A DNA stretch of 64,000 nucleotides from Bdellovibrionia bacterium (GTDB lineage: Bacteria > Bdellovibrionota > Bdellovibrionia > Bdellovibrionales > JAGQZY01): positions 1 through 64,000 of the forward strand of contig JAUHWH010000011.1 of NCBI GenBank assembly GCA_030424715.1. Direction: 5' to 3'. Made by a program: the position numbers and the translations under genes. How positions within the stretch are numbered: the first letter of the stretch is position 1; every line of letters begins with the position of its first letter. A model generated the notes under the pieces. It searched no databases, was not told where the DNA came from, and saw only the letters and a program-made list of their open reading frames with translations. Shown piece by piece: positions 56,161-64,000 of this stretch.

Positions 56161-56335
56161 TAATCTCAATCTTATCTCACCTGCGACAAGAGCTAAAGGT
56201 AAAAGTCTTGTTGTCGTCCTTCCCATTTTTTAATCACCTGTTGCAATTTCTGATGCCCTTTCCTAGACGAGAAGCCATGCTTTTGGTGGCTCAGAGAACT
56301 GGACTTCAATCAAAAAATAGAGATAAAATAGAGCA

Positions 56336-57199
56336 GTGAAACTGTTTTCTCGATATCCGATGAGTATGATCGATTTGCCCGAGTCGCTTCTTGAAGCTGT
56401 CTCCGACACCGAACTCATTGACTACGACCAATCTCTGAACTTGACCTCGCTTGACTCCTCCCCCTACCCGATTGTCATCGGAAAAGAAACCCCCGTCGAA
56501 GCGATTATAGAACTCCTTTCAAACACAAGGTTCGAACACTTTGTTCAAGAAGATCATGGTCATTTTTTTTATAATCTCATCTTAGCGGCCATCATGCAAA
56601 AACACTCGAAAACTATTTCGACAAAGCCTTTGCGGTCGGTACTCACCACTGGCTACTCTTCGATGCGGCGAATGGTACTGCCCTTTAATTGCAGCCTCGA
56701 CAAAAAAAGCATCCTAAAGCATTTGGAAGTCTATCTAGAAAGGCACAAGTTAAGCGCGATATCTGAAGGTGTCTTAACGATTGCCAGTGAGTTTATATTA
56801 AATGCTCTTTTTCACGCCCCTGTTGATAGCGCAAACCAGAGACTCTTTTCTAAGCTCGCTCGTCACGAATATGTCGAGCTTCCTGACGAACAGAACGCCA
56901 ATATTTTTATAGGGCACAACCAAACGACCTTTGTGATTGGCTGCCAGGACCCCTTTGGCTCCGTTGACAAAGAAATAGTCTTTAAGCTGCTCAATCGCGC
57001 CTATGGGCAAACAAAAGCGGAAATCAATACAGGACAGTCGTTTGGACTGGGCCTCAAGTCTGCCATCGACAACAGTAGTGGCCTTTATCTTCTCGTTGAA
57101 AAGTCTAAAAAGACCACGATTTATTGCACCTTCCCTACCGAAGCCGGCATGAGAAAAGTGATTTCAATGTCAAAAAATATTCATATCAAGTTTTACTAA
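56336..57199 (+). CDS. GHKL ATPase, RsbW-like serine kinase candidate
   Basis: 287 residues, soluble. The C-terminal half has GHKL elements: N-box E152-xxx-N156 (SEFILNALFHA), G1 box D205-xx-G208 (CQDPFGS) and G2 box SFGLGL (236-240). The N-terminal half (1-130) is not recognised. Anti-sigma factor kinases of the RsbW/SpoIIAB group have this ATPase fold and phosphorylate STAS partners; the next gene, 12 bp on, is exactly such a partner. The start (GTG or the inner ATG) is not certain. Confidence 0.75.
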   Translation: MKLFSRYPMSMIDLPESLLEAVSDTELIDYDQSLNLTSLDSSPYPIVIGKETPVEAIIELLSNTRFEHFVQEDHGHFFYNLILAAIMQKHSKTISTKPLRSVLTTGYSSMRRMVLPFNCSLDKKSILKHLEVYLERHKLSAISEGVLTIASEFILNALFHAPVDSANQRLFSKLARHEYVELPDEQNANIFIGHNQTTFVIGCQDPFGSVDKEIVFKLLNRAYGQTKAEINTGQSFGLGLKSAIDNSSGLYLLVEKSKKTTIYCTFPTEAGMRKVISMSKNIHIKFY

Positions 57200-57211
57200 A
57201 AGGACCATCAC

Positions 57212-57697
57212 ATGACCGACGACAACACAATATGCCATTTAACGTTAGAGAGTAATTTAGACGAAACGACTCAGCTGTCATGCCAACCGGCAGAACAACA
57301 TGAAACACTTGTCGTTGATTTTGAGAAAGTAAAACTGATCAACTCTACCGGAATCGGTATCTGGATCAACTTTATCACTGCTTTGATCGAACAGTCTAAC
57401 ATCAATAAAGTGATTTTTAGAAATGCTCGCCGAATGGTCATCAATCAAATTAACAGCGTTAAGGACTTTTTACCTGCCATTGGAACTGTGGAGTCCTTCT
57501 ACCTCCCTCTTTATTGCGAACGATGCAGTAAACAGTTTAATCAACGTCTTAAAACAAGTGAGCTTGATGTTGAAACAGTGAAAAACCTGGACAATCTTGC
57601 CTTAGAAATTGACTGCGACCAGTTCCCCGATTGTCGAAGTGAAATTGAGATTGACACTCTTCCGGGCAAGTATCTTGCCTTCTTGAAACCGACCTAA
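57212..57697 (+). CDS. STAS-domain anti-sigma antagonist with a Cys-rich tail
   Basis: 161 residues: a STAS domain (about 1-100) with the switch loop VDFEKVKLINSTGIGIWIN, where S45/T46 sits at the phosphorylation site of SpoIIAA/RsbV. The last 60 residues are unusual for the family and contain CERC plus two more cysteines (DCDQFPDC), a possible zinc site. aaaggacc precedes the ATG. It follows the kinase candidate by 12 bp and completes a phosphatase-kinase-antagonist set with the gene at 48999. Confidence 0.85.
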   Translation: MTDDNTICHLTLESNLDETTQLSCQPAEQHETLVVDFEKVKLINSTGIGIWINFITALIEQSNINKVIFRNARRMVINQINSVKDFLPAIGTVESFYLPLYCERCSKQFNQRLKTSELDVETVKNLDNLALEIDCDQFPDCRSEIEIDTLPGKYLAFLKPT

Positions 57698-57895
57698 TGA
57701 TATACTAATCAGTAATGAAACCAAAAGATCCAACTGACGGAAGAGGTATTGCAAGCTCCTCGCCTGGTGAATGAAATCGACCCGCTAGAGTCGCTTTTGG
57801 ATATGGTAATCTGCTCACGTCTCCTCGCTGCATGAAGCGGTCGCGGCAAGACGGAGAAAAACTTGGTATTACGACACCCCTGTGACAGAGAAGTC

Positions 57896-58777
57896 TTAAG
57901 GTTTTTCTTTGAATTCGACGAGTTTATTGAACAGTGAGTAATCCATGGTGATGGAGCCGTCGGGGTTATCACTGAGAATATCGGCAAAGCGCATTCCATA
58001 GGTGATTTCATCGGACTTGTAAAAATGGTTGGAGTGCACCAGTTGAGCCGACCAATCATCGATACCAGTCATCGAAATGACGATACGAACATTTTTAGCT
58101 GTCCAGTCTTCGATGCTCAAATCATAGAGGGGACTCTCTTCATCGATAATGTGCATCACCGTCCAGCTCAGAGAGAAAATGGGAGTCTTCGATCGAACCA
58201 ACTTCAGGTCTCGAATGCGCTGCATGGAGATCCCCTCAGGGGACTGGTCCGCAAGCACGACGGACGCCTCGATGACGGCATCAGCGATGTGACTGTCTCT
58301 GGCGTTGGCCACTCGAAAGAAAAGAGTCTTTTTGCCTTCAAAATTGTGGACCACGCAACGGTCCGTGAATAACACGTGGGCCGTTGGACGCGAAAACTTC
58401 GCGAAGGCCAAACCTGTGGTGATCGCCACAAAGATAATCCCCGCCAAGGTATCAAAGATAACCACCGCATCGGCGTAGTGGGTGGCTGGTAAAAGGTGCC
58501 CGTAACCAATCGTGGTGGAGGTCTGGAAGCTAAACACAAAAGCATCCCAGTACGAATTGGGGTCGGCGTTCAATATGCTGTCACCACCGATGTAGTAGAG
58601 AAAGGCAAAGAACAAATTCATAGTGATATAAAGAACCGTCGTAAAGAAGAAGAACTCAAACCAAGAGGTGGCTAAAACCAAGTGATACACATCTTCAAAC
58701 CAAGCACTCTTTAATCCGGTTTTTTTGACGTTTACCCGAAACGGGTTCGGCATTCTGTCGAGTCGCTTAAAAATCAC
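57896..58777 (-). CDS. KirBac-type inward-rectifier potassium channel
   Basis: 293 residues with the Kir arrangement: slide helix, first membrane helix (about 40-62), pore with filter TTIGYG (88-93), second helix (about 105-125), and a long cytoplasmic immunoglobulin-like domain (about 135-290) with conserved FRVANAR and SLSWTVMHIID. It forms tetramers gated by the cytoplasmic domain. Translation begins at GTG, overlapping the cysS stop (GTGA), an odd pairing with a tRNA synthetase. Confidence 0.93.
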   Translation of the reverse strand: MIFKRLDRMPNPFRVNVKKTGLKSAWFEDVYHLVLATSWFEFFFFTTVLYITMNLFFAFLYYIGGDSILNADPNSYWDAFVFSFQTSTTIGYGHLLPATHYADAVVIFDTLAGIIFVAITTGLAFAKFSRPTAHVLFTDRCVVHNFEGKKTLFFRVANARDSHIADAVIEASVVLADQSPEGISMQRIRDLKLVRSKTPIFSLSWTVMHIIDEESPLYDLSIEDWTAKNVRIVISMTGIDDWSAQLVHSNHFYKSDEITYGMRFADILSDNPDGSITMDYSLFNKLVEFKEKP

Positions 58778-60240
58778 TGGCCTTTCCGCACTTCCCAGGT
58801 GGTTCCGTCCACCGTGTCTCGAAGTTCAATACCCAATTGGTTGAGCTCATCGCGCAATCGATCGGACTCCACAAAGTTCTTTTGCTGACGAGCGGCTATT
58901 CTTGCAGCCACCATTTGATCGATGGTTTCTCGACTCAACTCTTTTTCTCGTAATAGCATATCATCGAGAGTTTTGAGATATTCACTCGGAACTTCTTGAA
59001 AAAGAGCCATTGGCTCACCGACTCGCTGAACAAAGTCGAGGAATAACTGAGAGACTTTTGCGGCAGGACCCTTTTTTTTGGCTCCCACTGGTACCAGCTG
59101 ATTGAACAGGCGAACCGTATCAAAGAGCTGAGCCATCACCTGCGGCGTGGCAAAGTCGTCGTTCACGAAGTTCTCTATGGCCGCCAAGGCTTGGGTGATC
59201 TGCTGATGCATTTTTTCTGTTTCAGGGGTCTTGATGTCGTTGCTCGCCGCCGCGTACTCTTGGGCGCGATTCAGTGCCGAGTAGACTCTCGCCAAAGCAG
59301 AGACAGAATTTTGAATCGTGGCATCAGAGAAGTCCGCCTCGGATCGGTAATGCACCGACAGCACGAGATACTTAAAAATCTCGCCATTGAATTTTTCAAG
59401 AAAGCTGCGCATGGTTCTTATATTGCCTAGGGACTTAGACATTTTTGAGCCACTGAACATAAACATATTATTGTGCATCCAATATTTCACATAACTTTTA
59501 TCGGATGCGCCTTCGCTTTGGGCAATTTCATTTTCGTGATGGGGAAAAATCAGATCCATCCCACCCCCGTGGATATCAATCTGCTCTCCGAGCAAGGATT
59601 TGGTCATGGCGGAACATTCAATATGCCAGCCGGGGCGCCCTTTTCCCCAAGGGGAATCCCACGCTTCTTCACCGTCTTTGGCCGGCTTCCACAAAGTAAA
59701 GTCCAAGGGGTTGCGCTTTTTGGGGTCCACCTGGATACGTGACCCCGATTGCATATCATCCGGATTGCGATGGCTGAGTTTACCGTAGTCTTTGAAGCTT
59801 TCGATGGAATAGAACACCTCACCATCGACAGCGTATCCTCGCCCCTTAACGATAATCCCCTGGATCAGATCGATAATATCATTCATATGATCGGTCACTC
59901 GTGGATTGTGAGTGTGAGCAGAAAGCTTCAAAGCGTTGAAGTCGACCCAGAACTCGTCAATGAAACGCTCGGCAATGGCTTTCGCCGATGTGTTTTCGTC
60001 GCGGGCTCTCTTTAGGATTTTATCATCCACGTCTGTGAAGTTGTAAGCGTAGTCCACTTCGTAATTGAGGTGCTCCAACCAGTTGCGCACGAAATTGTAG
60101 AAAACCGCCCCTCGAAAATTGCCCACGTGCAAAAAGTCGTAAACCGTAGGGCCACAGCAGTACATTTTCACATGGCCTGGCTGTAGTGGCTCAAAAAGCT
60201 CTTTTTTTTGCGATTGCGAGTTGTAGACTTTTAGCGCCAT
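58774..60240 (-). CDS. cysS: Cysteinyl-tRNA synthetase
   Basis: 488 residues, class I synthetase charging tRNA-Cys. HIGH-like motif HVGNF (residues 36-40), zinc ligand region (CGPTVYD, WHIECSAM, HHENE) and the KMSKS motif (GSKMSKSLGN) are intact. The length agrees with the family. It overlaps the Kir channel gene by four bases downstream. Confidence 0.97.
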   Translation of the reverse strand: MALKVYNSQSQKKELFEPLQPGHVKMYCCGPTVYDFLHVGNFRGAVFYNFVRNWLEHLNYEVDYAYNFTDVDDKILKRARDENTSAKAIAERFIDEFWVDFNALKLSAHTHNPRVTDHMNDIIDLIQGIIVKGRGYAVDGEVFYSIESFKDYGKLSHRNPDDMQSGSRIQVDPKKRNPLDFTLWKPAKDGEEAWDSPWGKGRPGWHIECSAMTKSLLGEQIDIHGGGMDLIFPHHENEIAQSEGASDKSYVKYWMHNNMFMFSGSKMSKSLGNIRTMRSFLEKFNGEIFKYLVLSVHYRSEADFSDATIQNSVSALARVYSALNRAQEYAAASNDIKTPETEKMHQQITQALAAIENFVNDDFATPQVMAQLFDTVRLFNQLVPVGAKKKGPAAKVSQLFLDFVQRVGEPMALFQEVPSEYLKTLDDMLLREKELSRETIDQMVAARIAARQQKNFVESDRLRDELNQLGIELRDTVDGTTWEVRKGQ

Positions 60241-60665
60241 AGCGATCTCCAGAAACCATTACTATAGTTTTATTTTCAGAACGAGGCAAACATTGGATCG
60301 ATCAAGATCGCCACTTAGGCACCCCTTCGATTCTCGAAACTCAGGATCCAGCCGGATCTATCGGATCCAAAGCCCCCTTCCAACGAGTTTTTCTGCCGCT
60401 GAGCAGTTTCCAGCGTAAGAGCAACCATCCGATCAACACCCCAAAAGGTCCCTTATGACAGACCAAAAACACCGGTCCGGATGACGTAAATTGTCAGTGC
60501 TTTTGAAGAATTTATAATCATTTTAGGCTCAGCGGCCATGAAAGAGCCCTCAAAACATTGCCTACCGCCGTTTCTTTATATTTGGGCTGCGCTGGCCGAT
60601 AGATTGAACATGGCAACATAATTGCTCTTATTAAAGATGACTCAATCAAGTAAGGAGAACGTCTT
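60241..60665. other. Divergent region between cysS and the TPR gene
   Basis: 425 bp with no supportable gene. A sigma-28-like sequence lies at 60576-60602. No terminator or RNA gene is seen. Confidence 0.4.
60576..60602 (+). promoter_or_regulatory. Weak sigma-28-like promoter
   Basis: TTATATTT, 11 bp, GCCGATAG on the plus strand. The -10 matches at 7/8 positions but the -35 only at 5/8. It would start transcription near 60610, about 55 bases before the TPR protein ATG. Confidence 0.35.
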
Positions 60666-61781
60666 ATGTATTCAAATCACGCCTGTCCAAGATGTGGAAA
60701 CCAAATCAGCATGGAACGAGTGCTGAGCAACGTTGTTGTCTGTACCTGTGGGTGGAGCGGTGACAAATCCCATTTTGAACCGCCAAAACGCAATTTTCAT
60801 ATGAAGAAAGTCGCGATGGCGTTATCAGTCGCAGCGATGGCCTACATGGGATTTCAAGCCAAGGAGTGGGGCAAGCACGCTCCCGAGCGCGCCTATTATA
60901 ATACAATCAGTGCCCTTAAAATGACCTCAGCCAAAGACGAAGCTCGCATGGCCTATGTTTGCAAAGAGTTAGCGAAACATGATTGCGCTGCCGAGTCGTA
61001 CACAAAAGCCCTAGCCAAATCTCCAAAATCCTACAATTTGGCCGGCGCCCTTGCCGTTGAACTGACAAAAGTGGGCGAGTTTGATCGGGCTATTTTAACC
61101 TTTCAAAACTTCTTAAGCCATGAAGACGGCAATGATATCCATAAACTGCACTACGCCCGTGCTCTCTCTGAGAAAGAGTATATCGACGATGCTACAGAGT
61201 GGTACTATAAAAGCTTACAAGCCAATGCGAAAAACTTTGATGCAGCACAAGAGCTGATCCAACACTTGGTCAAGAACGAACTCTATGTTGAGGCCCTTAG
61301 TGTGATTGGTCACTACAACACCCTTTTTCCGAAAACGCGAAAGTCTTGGCAGAAATTAACGGCTGAAGTGAAAGCCCAGTACAGCTCTTATTCTGACAAG
61401 TACGACATCAAAGAGATTAAGATCGCTGGGATCAATAAGTATCTCCATGCGCCCGTGAAGTTTTCCAGCTCATCGGAAACACAACTTTTTATGGTCGACC
61501 CCGATTCTGAGTTTTTGACTGTTGATCTCAATCAGCTGCAAGAGCTGGGTGTATCCTATAAAAGCTTAGGCCAGAAAGAGGTTATGGCCACCAACGGTCG
61601 CTACCTCAAAGGTACTGAGATTGTGTTGTCTGAATTGCAAGTGGGTCCTTTTTCGCTAAGCAACGTCAAAGCCATTGCCTGTGAAAACTGTGCCTTTATG
61701 CTCGGCAAGCAAGTGATGAAGCGACTGAACTTTAAAGCTCAAACCAACAAAGGCGTAAAGTACATTACTTTAAAACAGTAG
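60666..61781 (+). CDS. Zinc-ribbon, TPR protein with a degenerate retropepsin-like domain
   Basis: 371 residues: a zinc ribbon (C7-x2-C10, C26-x-C28), a membrane segment (about 47-64), TPR-like helices (about 75-240) and a C-terminal clan AA aspartic-protease-like domain (about 250-371). In the last, the ATNGRYLKG and LQVGPFSLSNV blocks match the family, but the catalytic Asp-Thr-Gly is replaced by D278-P279-D280-S281. It should therefore be catalytically weak or inactive. taaggagaacgtctt before the ATG sets the start. Confidence 0.78.
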   Translation: MYSNHACPRCGNQISMERVLSNVVVCTCGWSGDKSHFEPPKRNFHMKKVAMALSVAAMAYMGFQAKEWGKHAPERAYYNTISALKMTSAKDEARMAYVCKELAKHDCAAESYTKALAKSPKSYNLAGALAVELTKVGEFDRAILTFQNFLSHEDGNDIHKLHYARALSEKEYIDDATEWYYKSLQANAKNFDAAQELIQHLVKNELYVEALSVIGHYNTLFPKTRKSWQKLTAEVKAQYSSYSDKYDIKEIKIAGINKYLHAPVKFSSSSETQLFMVDPDSEFLTVDLNQLQELGVSYKSLGQKEVMATNGRYLKGTEIVLSELQVGPFSLSNVKAIACENCAFMLGKQVMKRLNFKAQTNKGVKYITLKQ

Positions 61782-61810
61782 TCGGAAGACACTGACTTAC
61801 GCCGTTCACA

Positions 61811-61845
61811 AAGCCCGCCTCTAGAGTCGGGCTTTTTTATTTTTC
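61811..61845 (+). terminator. Rho-independent terminator
   Basis: AAGCCCG pairs with CGGGCTT around a ten-base loop, followed by TTTTATTTTT. It ends the transcript of the zinc-ribbon/TPR protein gene. Confidence 0.9.
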
Positions 61846-62056
61846 GTCGCCCAAGAGACCACAAAATTGCCGAATCCCAGCGCCCCCTCCCAGGAGCCGT
61901 TCGTTATTCGCATCTCTCCTCCTACAAAATGTCCAGTAGCCACATTCTGTCCCCTAAGCGGCCCGACCCATGATCGGGGACGATTATAACGCAGACCAAA
62001 AATGACAGCCCACCCATATCGCTTTAGACTGAATTATATCGATAAGGATGTTGACC

Positions 62057-63415
62057 ATGGAAAAATCCACTACTGAAAAAGCCCTGTCCCTCAACCTCAA
62101 CAAACCTCTTTACGGGAGCATTGCCGAGATTGGTGCCGGCCAAGAGGTCGCTCGCTGGTTTTTTAAAGTGGGGGGAGCCGCTGGAACCATTGCAAAGGCG
62201 ATGTCGGCATACGATATGACCTTTAGCGATGATATCTATGGACGAGAAGACAGTGGTCGCTACGTCGTAGAATCCAGAGTTCGACGCATGCTCGACCACG
62301 AGTATTCCCTTTTAGAGTCTCGACTGACAGAAGAACAAAACAATCAAAATTACTATTTTGCCTTCGCCGACACAGTTGCTGCGAAGAGCTTTAAATACTC
62401 TGGTGACTGTCACGGATGGATGGGCCTCAAGTTTCAACACAGCCCCACAGAAGAGCCCAGTCAGGTCATCATTCATGTCCGCATGCTTGACCAGACCAAC
62501 CTACACCAACAGGAGGCCCTTGGAGTCTTAGGGATTAATCTCACTTACGCTTGCTACAACCACACCGACGACATCTCGCAATTCTTGAGCACTCTTATGG
62601 ACGGTCATCTTGACGACCGCGTAGAGATTAATGTGGTTCGCTTTGAAGGGCCTTTGTTTAAAGACGTTAATCCTGTAGAGGCTAATCTATTGCTGCTCGA
62701 CAAGGGGCTTACAAAAACCGTGCTGATTCCTGAATCTGGGCAGGCCTCTCACTTAGCTGAAGAGTTTTATAATAAGCAAGTTATCATTCACAGAGGACAT
62801 TTTGCCCCACCCCTGCAAACGGATATTGATATTTTGCGGGCCGCCCGAGACCACTACTGTGGTGAGAAAACCGAGGGCCTGTGCGACCCCTATTTAGTCA
62901 GTGAAGTATTTTATGACGCCGAGGCCGAAAATTTTTCTGATCTACAAAAAAAGGTGGAACTCCTCGGCAAGTGCAAACAAAACATTTTGGTTACGAACTT
63001 TAAACGCACCTTTCAGCTTACAGAATATGTTGCCCTCTTTACGACAAATCACATCAATGTCGTCTTTCGAGCAACCAAGGTCATTGAAATTCTTGAAAAC
63101 GAACGATTGGCCTCTCTCGATCGATTGGCGCGAATTTTCAACGAACGCACTCGCATGTACATCTACCCAGTCGACAGCAGTAACGTTCCAAAAGCATTGC
63201 AAGCGGACCCCAGTGTGAAGCTATTCAACCTATCGAACTACAAACCCACAGACCTAAACATCCACCTTTACAAACACCTTGTCGCTTCAAAATACATCGA
63301 GGAACTCACCAATTTTGACCCCGAGCTTGCCCAATGGGACAGTCAGTCTTGCGAAGCACTGAAATCAAAAGATGAAAAGGCTTGGCGCAAACTGTTAGCC
63401 TGCGAGATTTCGTAG
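62057..63415 (+). CDS. Widely conserved protein of unknown function
   Basis: 452 residues. The opening LNKPLYGSIAEIGAGQEVAR and GGAAGTIAKAMSAYDM belong to a large bacterial family that databases often label as a TonB-dependent receptor or nicotinate-nucleotide adenylyltransferase; neither name fits, as there is no signal peptide or barrel. It is cytosolic and likely enzymatic. The start at MEKSTTEK leaves aagga eight to nine bases upstream. It is a single gene here. Confidence 0.75.
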   Translation: MEKSTTEKALSLNLNKPLYGSIAEIGAGQEVARWFFKVGGAAGTIAKAMSAYDMTFSDDIYGREDSGRYVVESRVRRMLDHEYSLLESRLTEEQNNQNYYFAFADTVAAKSFKYSGDCHGWMGLKFQHSPTEEPSQVIIHVRMLDQTNLHQQEALGVLGINLTYACYNHTDDISQFLSTLMDGHLDDRVEINVVRFEGPLFKDVNPVEANLLLLDKGLTKTVLIPESGQASHLAEEFYNKQVIIHRGHFAPPLQTDIDILRAARDHYCGEKTEGLCDPYLVSEVFYDAEAENFSDLQKKVELLGKCKQNILVTNFKRTFQLTEYVALFTTNHINVVFRATKVIEILENERLASLDRLARIFNERTRMYIYPVDSSNVPKALQADPSVKLFNLSNYKPTDLNIHLYKHLVASKYIEELTNFDPELAQWDSQSCEALKSKDEKAWRKLLACEIS

Positions 63416-63552
63416 ACAGCAACAAGCCCGCTGTCTCAAATTGGACCTTTTTTTCACCTGCGTGGGTTTTGATCTCGCTTTTCAAGATAATATATCGTGG
63501 ATTGCCGTCTCGTTTATGTGAAGCCCTTGTTTTTACTTTAGAGAATGTGCAC

Positions 63553-64000
63553 ATGTACCGATACTTTAGTATGGTGCGTGTTCTGTTGCTGCTTTTCTTT
63601 TTTGCGGTCCCTGCTGGGGCTCAGTTCGCCAACATTGGCTTTTGGCAATCGGGTGAAGTGACCGACACCCTGGGGCCTCTCGCACCGACTGGGGTTAGCC
63701 TGGGATCAGTACCTCTAAATCTTACTACAAGCCCGACCATTAGTTACACGGCAGCTGTTGATCAAGGTCCCGGAACAACGGCTTCTCACCAAATTCGTAT
63801 TATTCGCGTTAGTGGATCGCTTCTCATTCGCGATTGGACAACTCACACAAGTGGTTCTGCAGCCACGGGGCTGACATTGTCAGGCAACACTCCCTATCGA
63901 GTTTTTGTTCGAGGAATTGATGATAGTGGCAATGTCGGCGCCTCAACAAGTGGATACACTTGGATTACCATTCCGACCAATTGTGGTTCAAGTCCATCAC
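63553..64000 (+). CDS. Exported fibronectin-like adhesin, 3' end outside window
   Basis: The 149 visible codons give a signal peptide (cleavage after AGAQ), then FANIGFWQSGEV and a fibronectin III-type domain (about 45-135; SYTAAVDQGPGTTASHQIRI, YRVFVRGIDDSGNV). Large Bdellovibrio surface proteins often start this way. The gene runs past the right edge. No Shine-Dalgarno site is strong. A surface or prey-contact role is inferred. Confidence 0.7.
   Translation, partial: MYRYFSMVRVLLLLFFFAVPAGAQFANIGFWQSGEVTDTLGPLAPTGVSLGSVPLNLTTSPTISYTAAVDQGPGTTASHQIRIIRVSGSLLIRDWTTHTSGSAATGLTLSGNTPYRVFVRGIDDSGNVGASTSGYTWITIPTNCGSSPS

Overview
The window looks like chromosome from a predatory, Bdellovibrio-like bacterium (Bdellovibrionota). 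This is an inference from content: modular fibre/adhesin genes of the mosaic-adhesive-trimer type at the left edge, inside and at the right edge; many small secreted proteins and lipoproteins; several exported peptidases; a FecR/SpoIIE/STAS signalling set; and no phage, IS element or CRISPR array. No rRNA or other taxonomic marker is present, so placement stays tentative.

Layout. 1-2.3 kb: 3' part of a collagen-repeat fibre gene (minus) behind a sigma-28-like promoter, and a small secreted protein. 3-11.6 kb: pyrC, a two-domain secreted peptidase-like protein, small exported proteins and a DUF885 metallopeptidase. 11.6-15.2 kb: a 1206-residue exported protein made of four ~290-residue repeats. 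15.5-19.2 kb: a PfkB sugar/nucleoside kinase, a duplicated-domain lipoprotein, a decayed tRNA-Leu, a GNAT acetyltransferase and an intact tRNA-Leu(TAA). 19.3-22.8 kb: a compact plus-strand operon (membrane protein, murI, MpaA-like peptidase, dapD, QueD-like protein) centred on D-Glu/diaminopimelate metabolism. 22.8-28.7 kb: a minus-strand envelope-lipid operon (MlaE permease, an ABC subunit that has lost its catalytic motifs, MlaD, a small protein, then a LolC/E permease), plus YdcF, RidA and a small barrel protein. 28.8-34.3 kb: tRNA-Ala(GGC), an XRE regulator, an acyltransferase plus diiron-oxygenase-like pair, a response regulator facing a histidine kinase without ATPase domain, and a Kv-type channel. 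34.4-47.3 kb: exported trypsin- and subtilisin-like proteases, lipoproteins, an SDR, a hybrid histidine kinase, a HiPIP, pyrF, waaA and an SH3-like protein.

47.4-57.7 kb is the most striking part: a FecR-domain protein, a HAMP/SpoIIE phosphatase, a 1264-residue fibre with a translationally coupled lipoprotein, an outer-membrane barrel, a GHKL kinase-like protein and a STAS protein. These are the three parts of a phosphatase/kinase/antagonist partner switch wrapped around an adhesin locus. The fibre unit here and the fibre gene at the left edge are both preceded by sigma-28-like promoters with identical 11-bp spacing, suggesting co-expression with motility genes, that is, in the attack phase.

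57.9-64 kb: a KirBac-type channel coupled to cysS, a TPR protein ending in a degenerate retropepsin fold, a widely conserved protein of unknown function, and the start of a signal-peptide-bearing fibronectin-like adhesin cut by the window edge. Start codons were moved from the longest frame wherever a Shine-Dalgarno site or signal peptide favoured an internal start.
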